Positions 8,173-16,292 of a stretch of 20,033 nt of DNA are shown piece by piece. Position 1 is the stretch's first letter; each line of letters begins with the position of its first letter. The DNA comes from Gaiellasilicea sp035556515. Its GTDB lineage: Bacteria > Actinomycetota > Thermoleophilia > Gaiellales > Gaiellaceae. Below the pieces are notes generated by a model, which made no database searches, was not told where the DNA came from, and saw nothing but the letters and a program-made list of their open reading frames with translations. The DNA lies in NCBI GenBank assembly GCA_035556515.1, contig DATMEO010000051.1:1-20033 (forward strand), read 5' to 3'. The position numbers and the translations under genes were made by a program.

Positions 8173-8202
8173 GGGAGCGGCGGCCGCAAGGCCGCCGCTC
8201 CC
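8173..8202 (+). terminator. Intergenic 13-bp hairpin with GCAA tetraloop
   Basis: A perfect stem GGGAGCGGCGGCC (8173-8185) with GGCCGCCGCTCCC (8190-8202), closed by a GNRA-type GCAA loop. It begins 13 nt after the protease stop codon and ends just before the AGGAGG of the carboxypeptidase gene. No U-run follows. It may be a terminator, an attenuator, or an mRNA end-stabiliser that allows the two genes to be expressed at different levels. Confidence 0.65.
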
Positions 8203-8224
8203 GTTCCACGCCCAGGAGGAATCG

Positions 8225-11200
8225 ATGAGAACGCGCACCCTGGTAGGCCTCGTCGCGGTCGCGGCCGTCCTGCTGCTCGGCCCGGCGACCGGAGTCGGTG
8301 GCTCCGCACCGGTCGCGACCACTGCGGCGGCCTACGAGCTCTGCGGCCGCGTCTTCCCCGATCCGCACGCGTACTGGCCCGCGCCCGCGCAGGCGCCCGG
8401 CCGCTCGCCCTTCGCCAAGGGGAACGCGTCGTGCGGCGCCGTCGACTTCCTCTCCTACGCGGACATGGTCGCGGGCGTCGAGTACCTCGAGACCCTCTTC
8501 CCGCAGTTCGTCGAGTTCTACGAGCTCGAGCGCGACTTCGGCGACGGCTCCGACTGCACCCGCTCGACCTCCAGCGCGGACCTGTGCTCCGCAGGCCTCC
8601 CGCAGCAAGGCGTTCCCGCGGGTCGCGAGCGCTCGTCGCTCTACCTGCTACGCGTCACGGACGAGCGGGTCCCCGACGCGAGCAAGAAGTTCTTCACCTT
8701 CCCGCTCTCGATCCACGGGATCGAGCGTGCCGGCGCCGAGGCGGGCGTTCGCGCCGCCGAGGACCTCGCGACCTGGGCCGCCTGCGAGGGCGGCGTCGCC
8801 TCGGCGCCGGCCACATGCGCCAAGGAGGGGACGCTTCCGCATCCGCTCCTCGAGACGACGCCCGGCCAGAGCGTCACCGCCGGCGATGCGCTGCGCCGCT
8901 CGGCGGTCTACTTCGTCTTCGCGAACCCGGACGGTTGGAAGCGCGGCGACCTCGACAACGGCGCCCGCTTCTTCCAGCGCTACAACGGCAACGGCGTCGA
9001 CATGAACCGCGACTGGCCGACGATGGGCTTCACCTTCCGGCCGTACACGCCGTGGTCGGAGCCCGAGACACGGTCGTTCGGCAAGGTGATGAAGCAGATC
9101 CGCGGCAAGTGGGACGGCGGCATCGACCTGCACGGGCAGCTGATCGACCGCGCCTTCTCGTTCACCCTGCTCGGCGCGGGCGAGCAGGACTACTCGAAGA
9201 ACCAACGCATCCTCCAGACCGTCAAGGGCGCCTGGGCGGACGCGGAGCAGCGCCTCGCGTGGTCGCCGCTGATCAAGCCGAACACGGCGCCGAAGGACGA
9301 CCGGCGGCTCTACGGCGTCCAGTGGGGCACGGTCTGGGACACGATCGCCTACACGACGACCGGCTCGCTCGGCGACTGGATCAACTCGCCGCTCGGTCTC
9401 GACGGCGACGGGATCGACAACGAGATGAGCCTCTCGCACCTCTCCAACTGCGGCGTCGGCTCCTGCTACCTGATCGACGCCGAGCAGCTGCACGTGGACG
9501 GGAACAAGAGCCTCGTCTACTCGATGATCAACTACACGCTGAAGCCGGAGGACACGAGCTTCCGCGTCCCGGGCTCGGTCGCGTACGTCCGCAGCCCGAA
9601 GGTCGTCTCCAACGCCGGTGAGGCGACGCCGCCCCCGCCGGGTGCGGGTCTGCCGCCGCAGGCGCCGATCCTCGACGCGGCGCTCGACATCGGCAACGAC
9701 TTCACCTACGAGTTCACGATCCAGGGCTTTGACCAGGGCGTCGCCAACGGCGGCGTCGAGGGCAAGGTGACCGGGATCAACGTCGGCGGCGTCGGCCAGC
9801 TCGCCACGACCGACCTGATCCTCGAGCGCTACCGCTCGGGCGAGCAGGATCCCGGCCCGGCGACCGCGTGCGGCGAGGCCGGCGACGAGTGGGAGGAGAT
9901 CAACCGCTACTTCGACCAGAGCGACGTCTACCAGCAGGCCGGCGCGGCCGTGCACGGCAACCTGCCGCTGCCCGGGCGCTACCGGATCTGCATGACCGGC
10001 GGCCTCGCGACGAAGCTGCGCGCGTCCGGCGGCTCGGCCGACCTCGACATCACCTTCTCCGGCGAGAAGGCGTGGGAGGACCCGGGCCAGCTCCCGTACT
10101 CGGCGACGAACATGAAGTTCTTCGACAGCCTCGCGTCGCACATGCAGCCCGGGCAGCTGACGAGCGTCACCGCCGACCAGGTCCTCTCCGGTGCCGTGAA
10201 CCTCGACCGCTTCTCGAGCGTCGTCGTCGCCGACGACGCGCTGCCGGGCTACGTCGAGCCGATCCCGACCGGACCGGCGCAGGGACCGACGACGTTCAGC
10301 GACGTCACCCTGAAGACGGCGGCCACTGTGCCGTGTGCGTACCAGCCCGGTACGGCCGACGTGCTGCCACCGACCTGCGCGGCGGACTTCGAGTTCGACG
10401 TCGATCCGGCGTTCAACAACCAGCGGATGACGATCGCGCTCGACGCGCCCAACTCGGTCGACTACGACCTCTACATCGAGCGGCAGGGCCGCGTCTCCGG
10501 CGGCTGGTCGGCGGCCGGGAACGCTGCCACGGGTGCGGCCAGCGAGACGGCGACGATCCTGAACCCGCTGCCCGGCCACTACCGTATCCGCGTCGTCAAC
10601 TGGGCGGCCGGAGCTCCGGCCGATGGGCTCACCCTTTCGTTCTCGAACGAGTACGCGGGCCCGCCGCCGGCCGCTTCCGCCCGCACCGACGCGGAGCGAA
10701 CGTCCTGGGGCGAGAAGCTGAAGTTGTTCGCCGAGAACGGCGGCAACCTCGTCCTCACGGACGGCGCCGTCCCTGACCTCGCCCATATGGGCCTCGTCGG
10801 GCGCGCCTTCGTCAACGACTTCAGCGTCTACGCCGGCTACATCGGCTTCACCCGCGACGACCGCACGGACACCTACGCGGATCCGCTCGCGCGCGATGTC
10901 AACCAGCCGGGCGCAGCCGAGGGGCCGGGCTTCCGGCATCAGACGTACGAGCCGGTGCCGATCGGGTATGCGATCAGCCCGCCGGACACCGACGGCCAGC
11001 TCGCGTCGTCGCCCGTGTGGGCGGTCGACCAGGTCGAGTGGGAGCGGCTCGGCGGCCGCACGGCCGGGACGACCTCGGCCGACCAGATGACGCTCGGCGA
11101 GCTCGCAGTCGGCAACGGTGTCGTCCGAGTGATCGGGGCACTGATTCCGATGCCGACGGAGCAGTTCCACCACCCGTTCGGGCTCGCCAACTACGCCGTC

Positions 11201-11926
11201 ACCTACAGCGGCTATCAGGTGCTCCAGAACGCGCTCCAGTGGGAGCGGCCGCTGCCCGACCTCAGTGTCGCGGCGTCGGACATCGCGTTCTCGAGCTCGA
11301 AGGACCAGACGACGATCACCGCGACCGTGCGGAACGCCGGCGTGGCTGCTGCGAGCGGCGTGCCGGTCAGACTCACGGCGAACGGCGCCCAGATCGGCAC
11401 GCTGCAAACGATCGCGTCGGTCCCGGCCGGCGGCAGCGGCACGGCGTCCGCCGTCTGGCAGACGAAGGGTCTGAAGGGCGACTTCACGATCGCCGTCACC
11501 GCCGACCCGGCAGGGGCGATCGCCGAGGCGAGTGAGACGAACAACACCGCCTCGCGCGTCGCGACCGTTAAGGGGAACAAGGTGCAGAACGGGGACTTCC
11601 AGTCCTCGACGAACGGTCGGCCCGACAGCTGGTCGAGCTCCGGCACAACGAGCTACGACGGCAACTCGGCGTCCGCCGGGCCCGGTGGGTCGTGGACGTC
11701 GGCGGCGATCCCGGTCGAGCCGGGCCGGGCGTACACGCTCGACGCAGGCGTCACCGGCGGCGGCACCGTCGCCGTGCAGCAGCTCTCCGCGCTCGGAACG
11801 GTGCTTGCGACCGTGCCGCTCGCGCCGACGCTGACGACCGTGGCGGGCGCAACACAGGTGCGGATCGTGCTCGCCGGGGCTCTCGGCGGCGCGACCTTCG
11901 ACAACGTCGGCATGTGGGAGGCCTAG
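8225..11926 (+). CDS. Secreted multidomain M14-family zinc carboxypeptidase
   Basis: A 1233-residue exported protein. ATG 8225 follows AGGAGGA and opens a signal peptide (1-34). The open frame continues upstream, but that part overlaps the protease gene in another frame. The M14 catalytic domain (about 55-450) shows the zinc motif HGIE (H164, E167), NRD (261-263, substrate-carboxylate-binding type) and the third ligand H303 in DLHG. The catalytic glutamate could not be assigned. Then come beta-rich segments (about 479-620, and PPC-like 720-813 with DYDLYIE), a segment with NGGNLVLTDGA (about 835-1000), a CARDB-like domain (about 1011-1115, SETNNT ending) and a carbohydrate-binding-like beta domain to the C-terminus. 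Twelve cysteines suit an exported protein. Probably trims peptides released by the neighbouring endopeptidases. Confidence 0.87.
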   Translation: MRTRTLVGLVAVAAVLLLGPATGVGGSAPVATTAAAYELCGRVFPDPHAYWPAPAQAPGRSPFAKGNASCGAVDFLSYADMVAGVEYLETLFPQFVEFYELERDFGDGSDCTRSTSSADLCSAGLPQQGVPAGRERSSLYLLRVTDERVPDASKKFFTFPLSIHGIERAGAEAGVRAAEDLATWAACEGGVASAPATCAKEGTLPHPLLETTPGQSVTAGDALRRSAVYFVFANPDGWKRGDLDNGARFFQRYNGNGVDMNRDWPTMGFTFRPYTPWSEPETRSFGKVMKQIRGKWDGGIDLHGQLIDRAFSFTLLGAGEQDYSKNQRILQTVKGAWADAEQRLAWSPLIKPNTAPKDDRRLYGVQWGTVWDTIAYTTTGSLGDWINSPLGLDGDGIDNEMSLSHLSNCGVGSCYLIDAEQLHVDGNKSLVYSMINYTLKPEDTSFRVPGSVAYVRSPKVVSNAGEATPPPPGAGLPPQAPILDAALDIGNDFTYEFTIQGFDQGVANGGVEGKVTGINVGGVGQLATTDLILERYRSGEQDPGPATACGEAGDEWEEINRYFDQSDVYQQAGAAVHGNLPLPGRYRICMTGGLATKLRASGGSADLDITFSGEKAWEDPGQLPYSATNMKFFDSLASHMQPGQLTSVTADQVLSGAVNLDRFSSVVVADDALPGYVEPIPTGPAQGPTTFSDVTLKTAATVPCAYQPGTADVLPPTCAADFEFDVDPAFNNQRMTIALDAPNSVDYDLYIERQGRVSGGWSAAGNAATGAASETATILNPLPGHYRIRVVNWAAGAPADGLTLSFSNEYAGPPPAASARTDAERTSWGEKLKLFAENGGNLVLTDGAVPDLAHMGLVGRAFVNDFSVYAGYIGFTRDDRTDTYADPLARDVNQPGAAEGPGFRHQTYEPVPIGYAISPPDTDGQLASSPVWAVDQVEWERLGGRTAGTTSADQMTLGELAVGNGVVRVIGALIPMPTEQFHHPFGLANYAVTYSGYQVLQNALQWERPLPDLSVAASDIAFSSSKDQTTITATVRNAGVAAASGVPVRLTANGAQIGTLQTIASVPAGGSGTASAVWQTKGLKGDFTIAVTADPAGAIAEASETNNTASRVATVKGNKVQNGDFQSSTNGRPDSWSSSGTTSYDGNSASAGPGGSWTSAAIPVEPGRAYTLDAGVTGGGTVAVQQLSALGTVLATVPLAPTLTTVAGATQVRIVLAGALGGATFDNVGMWEA

Positions 11927-11928
11927 GA

Positions 11929-13800
11929 ATGATGAAGCTTCGATTGCTGTTGCTCGCCCTCGTCGTCGCCGCCGGCGGTGTGATCGCCGGCGCGCAGGCG
12001 CTGGCCCCGGATCCGCTCGACCCGGTGCGGAATGTGGCACTGCCGTGCGAGGCGGTTTCGTCACCTGGTCTCGTACCGCGGGCGGCGAAGAACATCGCCC
12101 ACGTCGCGAACGTCTGCGGCTTCGTCGGCACCGACATCGAGTTCCAGTCGCGGCGGGCCGCCGACGGTGCCCTCCACGACTACGCGTTCGTGGGAACGAT
12201 GGGCGGCGGCACGCGCATCTTCGACGTCACCGACCCGGCACATCCGGTGGCGGCGGGGCGCTACACCGATCCCGGCTATCAGAACGACGTCCAGGTGAGC
12301 GGCAACGTGCTCGTGCTCGGATTCGACTCGCTCGGGATCTCGGGCGCGACTTCCAACTGCCTGCGCGGGAAGGGCGCCGGCACCGCCGGCGTGACTCGCG
12401 GCGGCGTCGACATCGTCAGGCTCGTCTTCGAACCGGAGACGGCGACGTTCCGGACCGAGCTCGTCGACTGCTACCTCTCGACGCTCTCCTCGGCCGGCGC
12501 GCACACGACCACCATTCACCCGAGCGGCAAGTACCTGACCGTCAATACCTCCTTCAACGGGATCGAGGTCGTTGACATCCGCACGGCGCCCGCGACGCTC
12601 GTCCGGACGATTCCGGAGCCCGTCGCCGACGACGCGCACGACGTCTCGTTCTCGCGCGACGGCAACACGCTTTACAGCGCTGGGCTCGACTCGACGCGGA
12701 TCCTCGACGTGACGGACATCTTCAACCGCCCGGCGACCGTAACGGCGACGATTCCGAACGCCGCGACGGCCGAGCAGGGAGCCGACGGCCAGGTGATCCA
12801 GCTCTCGCACCAGTCCGACACGAGCTCGGACGGCAAGATCCTCGTCGTCACCGACGAGGCCGGCGGCGGGATCACCGAGACCGGCTGCAACCAGGGTCCG
12901 AGCGGCAAGATCGGCGCGGCTCACTTCTGGAACCTAGGCGTCGCTCCGGCGCGAAAGCTCGGTTCGTGGCTCTATCCGAACCCGCTTCTGGCCCCGGACC
13001 CGCTCGCGCCGGCGCTCGCAGCGATCGGCCACACCGAGCGCGGATGCACGATCCATGTGTTCCGCAACGGCGGCAACGGCAGCGCAGGCCCGGGCGCGAT
13101 CGCGGCCGGCTTCGACGGCGTCTCGAGCCTGCCCGGCCGGCAGTTCGTGACCGCCCACTACGGCGCCGGCACCTGGCACGTCGACTTCTCGAAGGCATCC
13201 AGCTCGACCGACGGAGTCCGCGAGGATCCACGCTCGACCTGGGGCAACGCGCTCGGCTGGAACGTGATGCCCGGCGCCGACACCTGGTCGGCGAAGGAGT
13301 ACAAGGGCTATGTCTATACGGGCGACATGACCCGCGGCTTCGACGTCTTCTCGCTGACGACGTGCGACGGCGCGGGCTGCCTCGTTCGTCCGACAAACAC
13401 GCCGGGGCGCGCGAAGGGCAACGGCGGTGTCGACGGTGAGCTCGCCGAGCTCTCGATCCTCTCCGGCCCGTCGAAGGGCGGCACTGCGACCTTCTCGCTC
13501 GACGTCGCGTATCTCGCCGGTCAGGCGGCGCCCACCGGGAAGCTGACGTTCCACGACAAAGCCTCGGGCCGCAAGGTGACCGCGACGGGCATCGACACGC
13601 TCACGATCGCGGGCGCGAAGGCGAGCATCACGGGCCGCGCCACGGTCGACGGCGTTCCGGGCGTCTCGTTCTTCGCCGAGGCCGAGGATCTCGGCTCCGC
13701 CGCGGACGCGTTCCGGATCGTCCTCGGCGACGGCTACGCCGCCGGCGGCGTCCTGCTCAAGGGGAAGGTCGTCGTCACCGGCGGCCTCGTCACACCGTGA
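11929..13800 (+). CDS. Secreted LVIVD-repeat (beta-propeller-like) protein
   Basis: A 623-residue exported protein. The start is ATG 11929 (a second ATG follows directly), 8 nt after GGGAG at the end of the carboxypeptidase gene. A signal peptide (1-24) is followed by repeated segments of the LVIVD type, each a strand pattern like GTRIFDVTDPAHPVAAG (about 94-110), NGIEVVDIRTAP (about 209) and STRILDVTDIF (about 256). These predict a propeller-like surface or interaction domain. The C-terminal part (about 505-620) has a GKLTFHDKASG...GIDTLTIAG...ATITGRA-like pattern (here ASITGRATVDG), resembling the post-COAP-1 beta domain of Thermoleophilia exported proteins (from memory). No catalytic motif was seen. 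It lies 2 bp behind the carboxypeptidase, so it is surely co-transcribed. Possible role: cell-surface or substrate binding. Confidence 0.82.
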   Translation: MMKLRLLLLALVVAAGGVIAGAQALAPDPLDPVRNVALPCEAVSSPGLVPRAAKNIAHVANVCGFVGTDIEFQSRRAADGALHDYAFVGTMGGGTRIFDVTDPAHPVAAGRYTDPGYQNDVQVSGNVLVLGFDSLGISGATSNCLRGKGAGTAGVTRGGVDIVRLVFEPETATFRTELVDCYLSTLSSAGAHTTTIHPSGKYLTVNTSFNGIEVVDIRTAPATLVRTIPEPVADDAHDVSFSRDGNTLYSAGLDSTRILDVTDIFNRPATVTATIPNAATAEQGADGQVIQLSHQSDTSSDGKILVVTDEAGGGITETGCNQGPSGKIGAAHFWNLGVAPARKLGSWLYPNPLLAPDPLAPALAAIGHTERGCTIHVFRNGGNGSAGPGAIAAGFDGVSSLPGRQFVTAHYGAGTWHVDFSKASSSTDGVREDPRSTWGNALGWNVMPGADTWSAKEYKGYVYTGDMTRGFDVFSLTTCDGAGCLVRPTNTPGRAKGNGGVDGELAELSILSGPSKGGTATFSLDVAYLAGQAAPTGKLTFHDKASGRKVTATGIDTLTIAGAKASITGRATVDGVPGVSFFAEAEDLGSAADAFRIVLGDGYAAGGVLLKGKVVVTGGLVTP

Positions 13801-13831
13801 ATCCGATCGTCCAACGCAACGGGGGAAACGC

Positions 13832-15289
13832 ATGAGAAAGACCTTGATCGCGGCACTCGTCGCAACGGCACTCGCCGGGCTCGCCGGCGCGGTGCCGACC
13901 GCTTCCAGCTCGACCGATCTGGCCCAGAACCAGCGCTACCTCGTCGTCCTGGCAGGCGTCCAGGGCGACCAGGGCTTCACCGCGACCGGCACCGCCGCCG
14001 CGGTCAACACCGCGGTCGCCGCGGCCGGCGGCACGGTCGCCAACGACCTGTCGCAGCAGATCGGCGTGCTGGTGGCGGAGTCGAGCTCGGCGACGTTCGC
14101 GTCCGCGCTCTCGTCGTCGGCGCTCGTCGCGTCGGTCGGCAAGGACAAGAAGTTCAAGGGCCTGCCCGACGGCGGCCCAGAGCAGACCGCCGACCCGCTC
14201 GAGTCGGCGCAGTGGGACATGCAGCAGATCCGGGCGCCGCAGGCGCACAACTTCCAGGCCGGCTCGCGCTCCGTCGACGTCGGCATCCTCGACAGCGGCA
14301 TCGACGGGCATCACCCGGACTTCGTCGTCGACGGCCCAAACTCAAGCGACAGAGCCTCGAACGTCGACTGCGCTAGGGGCCGCAATTCGGTCAGCTTCCT
14401 GCCGAGCGGTCCCGGCGTCGGCTCACCCGACCCGTGCGTCGACAACCAGTTCCACGGCACGCACGTCGCCGGCACCGTCGCCGCGCAGGCGAACGGGATC
14501 GGCGTCGTCGGCGTCGCCCCGAACGTGACGCTCGTGCCGGTGAAAGTCTGCGACGCGAGCGGCTACTGCTACGTCAGCGCCGTCGTCGACGGGCTCACCT
14601 ACGCCGGCGACATCAAGCTCGACGTGATCAATATGAGCTTCTTCGTCGACGACGATGCCTTCCAGGAGTCGACCGAGTTCAAGTGCAACTCGGATCCGAC
14701 CCAGCGCTCGTTCCGGGAGGCGGTCGAGCGGGCGATCGCGTACGCCCGCGGCCGCGGCGTCGTGCCGGTGGCGGCGCTCGGCAACTCGGACGAGGATCTC
14801 GGCAATCCGTCGGCCGCCGACCCGGCGGACTGCGACGTCGTCCCGGCCGAGACGACCGGCGTGATCGGGGTCTCCGCACTCGGCCCGCAGAGCGAGAAGT
14901 CGGGCTACTCGAACTACGGCGTTCCCGCGAACGACGTCGCCGCTCCGGGCGGCAACGGCACGACCGGCGACTGCACGACGACGATCCTCTCGACGCTCCC
15001 GGCCGGCGCCTACGGCTGCATCCAGGGCACGTCGATGGCGTCGCCGCACGCGGCGGGTGTCGCCGCCCTGATCGTCAGCCAGTTCGGCAAGCTCGCTCGC
15101 AACGGCGATGTCGAGCTGGCGCCGGACAAGGTCGAGGAGATCCTCGAGCGGTCGGCGGTCGACATCGGCCTCGCCGGCTACGACACGTGCTTCGGGAACG
15201 GGCGCATCGACGCGCTCCGAGCCGTGGAACGCGACTACTCGGCGCGGTACGACGCCTCGGCGCCGTTCTGCCCCGAGTACACCGAGTAG
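13832..15289 (+). CDS. Secreted subtilisin-like serine protease (S8) with I9-like propeptide
   Basis: A 485-residue exported protease. A GGGGG ribosome-binding site lies 7 nt before the ATG. The signal peptide (about 1-26) is followed by an I9-like propeptide (about 35-110, RYLVVLAG at its start), which in this family acts as chaperone and inhibitor and is removed. The catalytic domain has D154 (GILDSGIDGHHPD), H208 (HGTHVAGTVA) and S401 (GTSMASPHAAG), with oxyanion N318 in ALGNSDED. All triad residues are present. Ten cysteines suggest disulfides. There is no C-terminal extra domain or anchor, so it is probably released. It follows the LVIVD gene by 31 bp and precedes a strong terminator that closes the block. 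Confidence 0.95.
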   Translation: MRKTLIAALVATALAGLAGAVPTASSSTDLAQNQRYLVVLAGVQGDQGFTATGTAAAVNTAVAAAGGTVANDLSQQIGVLVAESSSATFASALSSSALVASVGKDKKFKGLPDGGPEQTADPLESAQWDMQQIRAPQAHNFQAGSRSVDVGILDSGIDGHHPDFVVDGPNSSDRASNVDCARGRNSVSFLPSGPGVGSPDPCVDNQFHGTHVAGTVAAQANGIGVVGVAPNVTLVPVKVCDASGYCYVSAVVDGLTYAGDIKLDVINMSFFVDDDAFQESTEFKCNSDPTQRSFREAVERAIAYARGRGVVPVAALGNSDEDLGNPSAADPADCDVVPAETTGVIGVSALGPQSEKSGYSNYGVPANDVAAPGGNGTTGDCTTTILSTLPAGAYGCIQGTSMASPHAAGVAALIVSQFGKLARNGDVELAPDKVEEILERSAVDIGLAGYDTCFGNGRIDALRAVERDYSARYDASAPFCPEYTE

Positions 15290-15298
15290 CGATACGCA

Positions 15299-15332
15299 CG
15301 GGGTAGGGTCCCCTCGGTGGGGCCCTACCCCG
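15299..15332 (+). terminator. Terminator hairpin after the subtilase gene
   Basis: CGGGGTAGGGTCCC (15299-15312) pairs with GGGGCCCTACCCCG (15319-15332) in a 14-bp stem with one G.U pair and a short TCGGT-containing loop. It starts 9 nt after the subtilase stop codon. There is no U-run. The right arm reaches to within 6 nt of the probable start of the next gene and contains the alternative GTG at 15317. Confidence 0.7.
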
Positions 15333-15337
15333 ACGGC

Positions 15338-15955
15338 GTGCTGAAGCTCTACCGGATTCCGTTCTCGACGAACGTGGAGCGCGTCGCGCTCGCGCTCGCG
15401 CACAAGGGCGTCCCGGTCGAGTACGTCGACGTCGACTCGGACGACCGCAGCCGCGTCGTCGAGGTCAGCGGCCAGGAGCTCGTGCCCGTTCTCGTCGACG
15501 GCGACCGCGTCATCTCCGACTCGCCGGCGATCCTGGACTACCTCGAGGAGCGCTTCCCGGAGCGGTCGCTCTACCCGGTCGAGGAACCGCGGCGCGCGGA
15601 GGTGCGGATCTTCGTCGAGTGGTTCAACCACGTCTGGAAGCGCCCGCCGAACCTGATCGTCGCCGAGGAAGAGAAGCCGGAGCCGGATCGCGCTCGGATC
15701 GCGGAGCTCGAGCGGCGGATCGCGGACGCGCTGCCGCTCTTCGAGGCGATGCTTGCCGGACGGCCCTTCCTCTTCGGCGATGAGCTGACGCTGGCAGACG
15801 TGGTCGCGTTCCCGTTTCTCAAGTACGCGGTGATCTGGGAGGAGGGCGACGAGCACCGCTTCCACGAGATCCTCCGCGACGCGATGCCGCTCGGCGACCG
15901 CTCCCCGCGGCTCGAGGCCTGGATCCGGCGGATGGACGAGTTGCCGAGGGCGTAG
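15338..15955 (+). CDS. Glutathione S-transferase-like protein
   Basis: 205 residues from GTG 15338, giving the usual family N-terminus (LKLYRIPFSTNVERVALAL). A GTG at 15317 would add seven residues (GPYPDG) encoded inside the terminator hairpin. The thioredoxin-fold domain (about 1-75) has the STN segment at the place of the catalytic Ser/Tyr/Cys, VPVL with the cis-proline, and DSPAILDYLEERFP, the glutathione gamma-glutamyl-binding Asp/Glu-Ser position. The all-helical C-terminal domain (about 85-205) has the ELTLADVVAFPFL motif with the conserved N-capping Asp. Actinomycetota usually lack glutathione, so the thiol substrate may be mycothiol or something else. No Shine-Dalgarno was seen. Probably cytoplasmic. 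Confidence 0.88.
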   Translation: MLKLYRIPFSTNVERVALALAHKGVPVEYVDVDSDDRSRVVEVSGQELVPVLVDGDRVISDSPAILDYLEERFPERSLYPVEEPRRAEVRIFVEWFNHVWKRPPNLIVAEEEKPEPDRARIAELERRIADALPLFEAMLAGRPFLFGDELTLADVVAFPFLKYAVIWEEGDEHRFHEILRDAMPLGDRSPRLEAWIRRMDELPRA

Positions 15956-16012
15956 GGAAGAAACAGCCCCGCTCCCCCGTCTTGTCGGCAGACGACGGAA
16001 AAGGAGCACCTC

Positions 16013-16183
16013 ATGCATCCGACGCTCATGCACGAGATCGCGAGATATCGCCAGGCCGACATGATTCGAGAGGCCGAGCGCGCGCGGCTGGCCCACGAGG
16101 CCAGCACAGAGACTGGAACCACCCGGCGCCGCTGGCTGCGCCGGCCCGAGCGCACGGCCTTCAAGCCGGCGTTCGGACGGTAG
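16013..16183 (+). CDS. Small basic protein of 56 residues
   Basis: A short gene with an AGGAG ribosome-binding site (16002-16006) 6 nt before the ATG. The N-terminal half is one amphipathic helix (HEIARYRQADMIREAERARLA). The C-terminal half is basic (TTRRRWLRRPERTAFKPAFGR). Similar short proteins starting with a QRQADLLREAER-like helix occur widely in Actinomycetota, as far as I recall, without assigned function. It follows the GST gene by 57 bp and converges with the minus-strand folate-enzyme gene. Its stop codon lies inside a palindrome (16180-16195) that is partly copied at the end of that convergent gene. Confidence 0.72.
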   Translation: MHPTLMHEIARYRQADMIREAERARLAHEASTETGTTRRRWLRRPERTAFKPAFGR

Positions 16184-16200
16184 CGCGGCCGCTACCGGGC
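16182..16200 (+). repeat. First copy of a 19/20-nt repeat at convergent gene ends
   Basis: Positions 16182-16200 match 16273-16292 except for one extra C in the second copy (AGCGCGGCC, optional C, GCTACCGGGC). The first copy overlaps the stop of the 56-residue protein gene. The second overlaps the stop of the convergent minus-strand gene. Confidence 0.6.
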
Positions 16201-16227
16201 GCGAAGCGCCCTTCAGGGCCTTCGCGC
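16199..16227 (+). terminator. Hairpin 1 between convergent genes
   Basis: GCGCGAAG (16199-16206) pairs with CTTCGCGC (16220-16227). An inner GCCC/GGGC stem closes a TTCA loop, and there is one bulged C at 16207. It lies 16 nt after the stop of the 56-residue protein gene. Confidence 0.55.
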
Positions 16228-16228
16228 G

Positions 16229-16256
16229 GTGAGCATCCGCTTCGGCGGATGCTCAC
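16229..16256 (+). terminator. Hairpin 2 with UUCG tetraloop between convergent genes
   Basis: A perfect 12-bp stem GTGAGCATCCGC (16229-16240) with GCGGATGCTCAC (16245-16256), closed by a TTCG tetraloop, which is exceptionally stable in RNA. It is symmetric, so it could end transcription from both sides. No U-run on either strand. Confidence 0.65.
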
Positions 16257-16272
16257 GTTGCGCCGGGGATGC

Positions 16273-16292
16273 AGCGCGGCCCGCTACCGGGC
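16273..16292 (+). repeat. Second copy of the repeat at convergent gene ends
   Basis: Partner of 16182-16200, with one C inserted. It encodes the last residues and stop (CTA on the plus strand at 16284-16286) of the minus-strand cyclodeaminase-like gene. Confidence 0.6.

Noticed and set aside
8648..12064. Very long open frame (over 1100 codons) on the minus strand
   Set aside because: It lies opposite the M14 carboxypeptidase gene. Its translation is dominated by Arg, Val, Asp and Ala with no domain, which is typical of the antisense of GC-rich coding sequence with biased third positions.
14423..16096. 557-codon open frame on the minus strand
   Set aside because: Spans opposite the subtilase and GST genes and across a terminator. 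It is Arg/Asp/Val-rich without motifs, while the plus strand has clear catalytic motifs.
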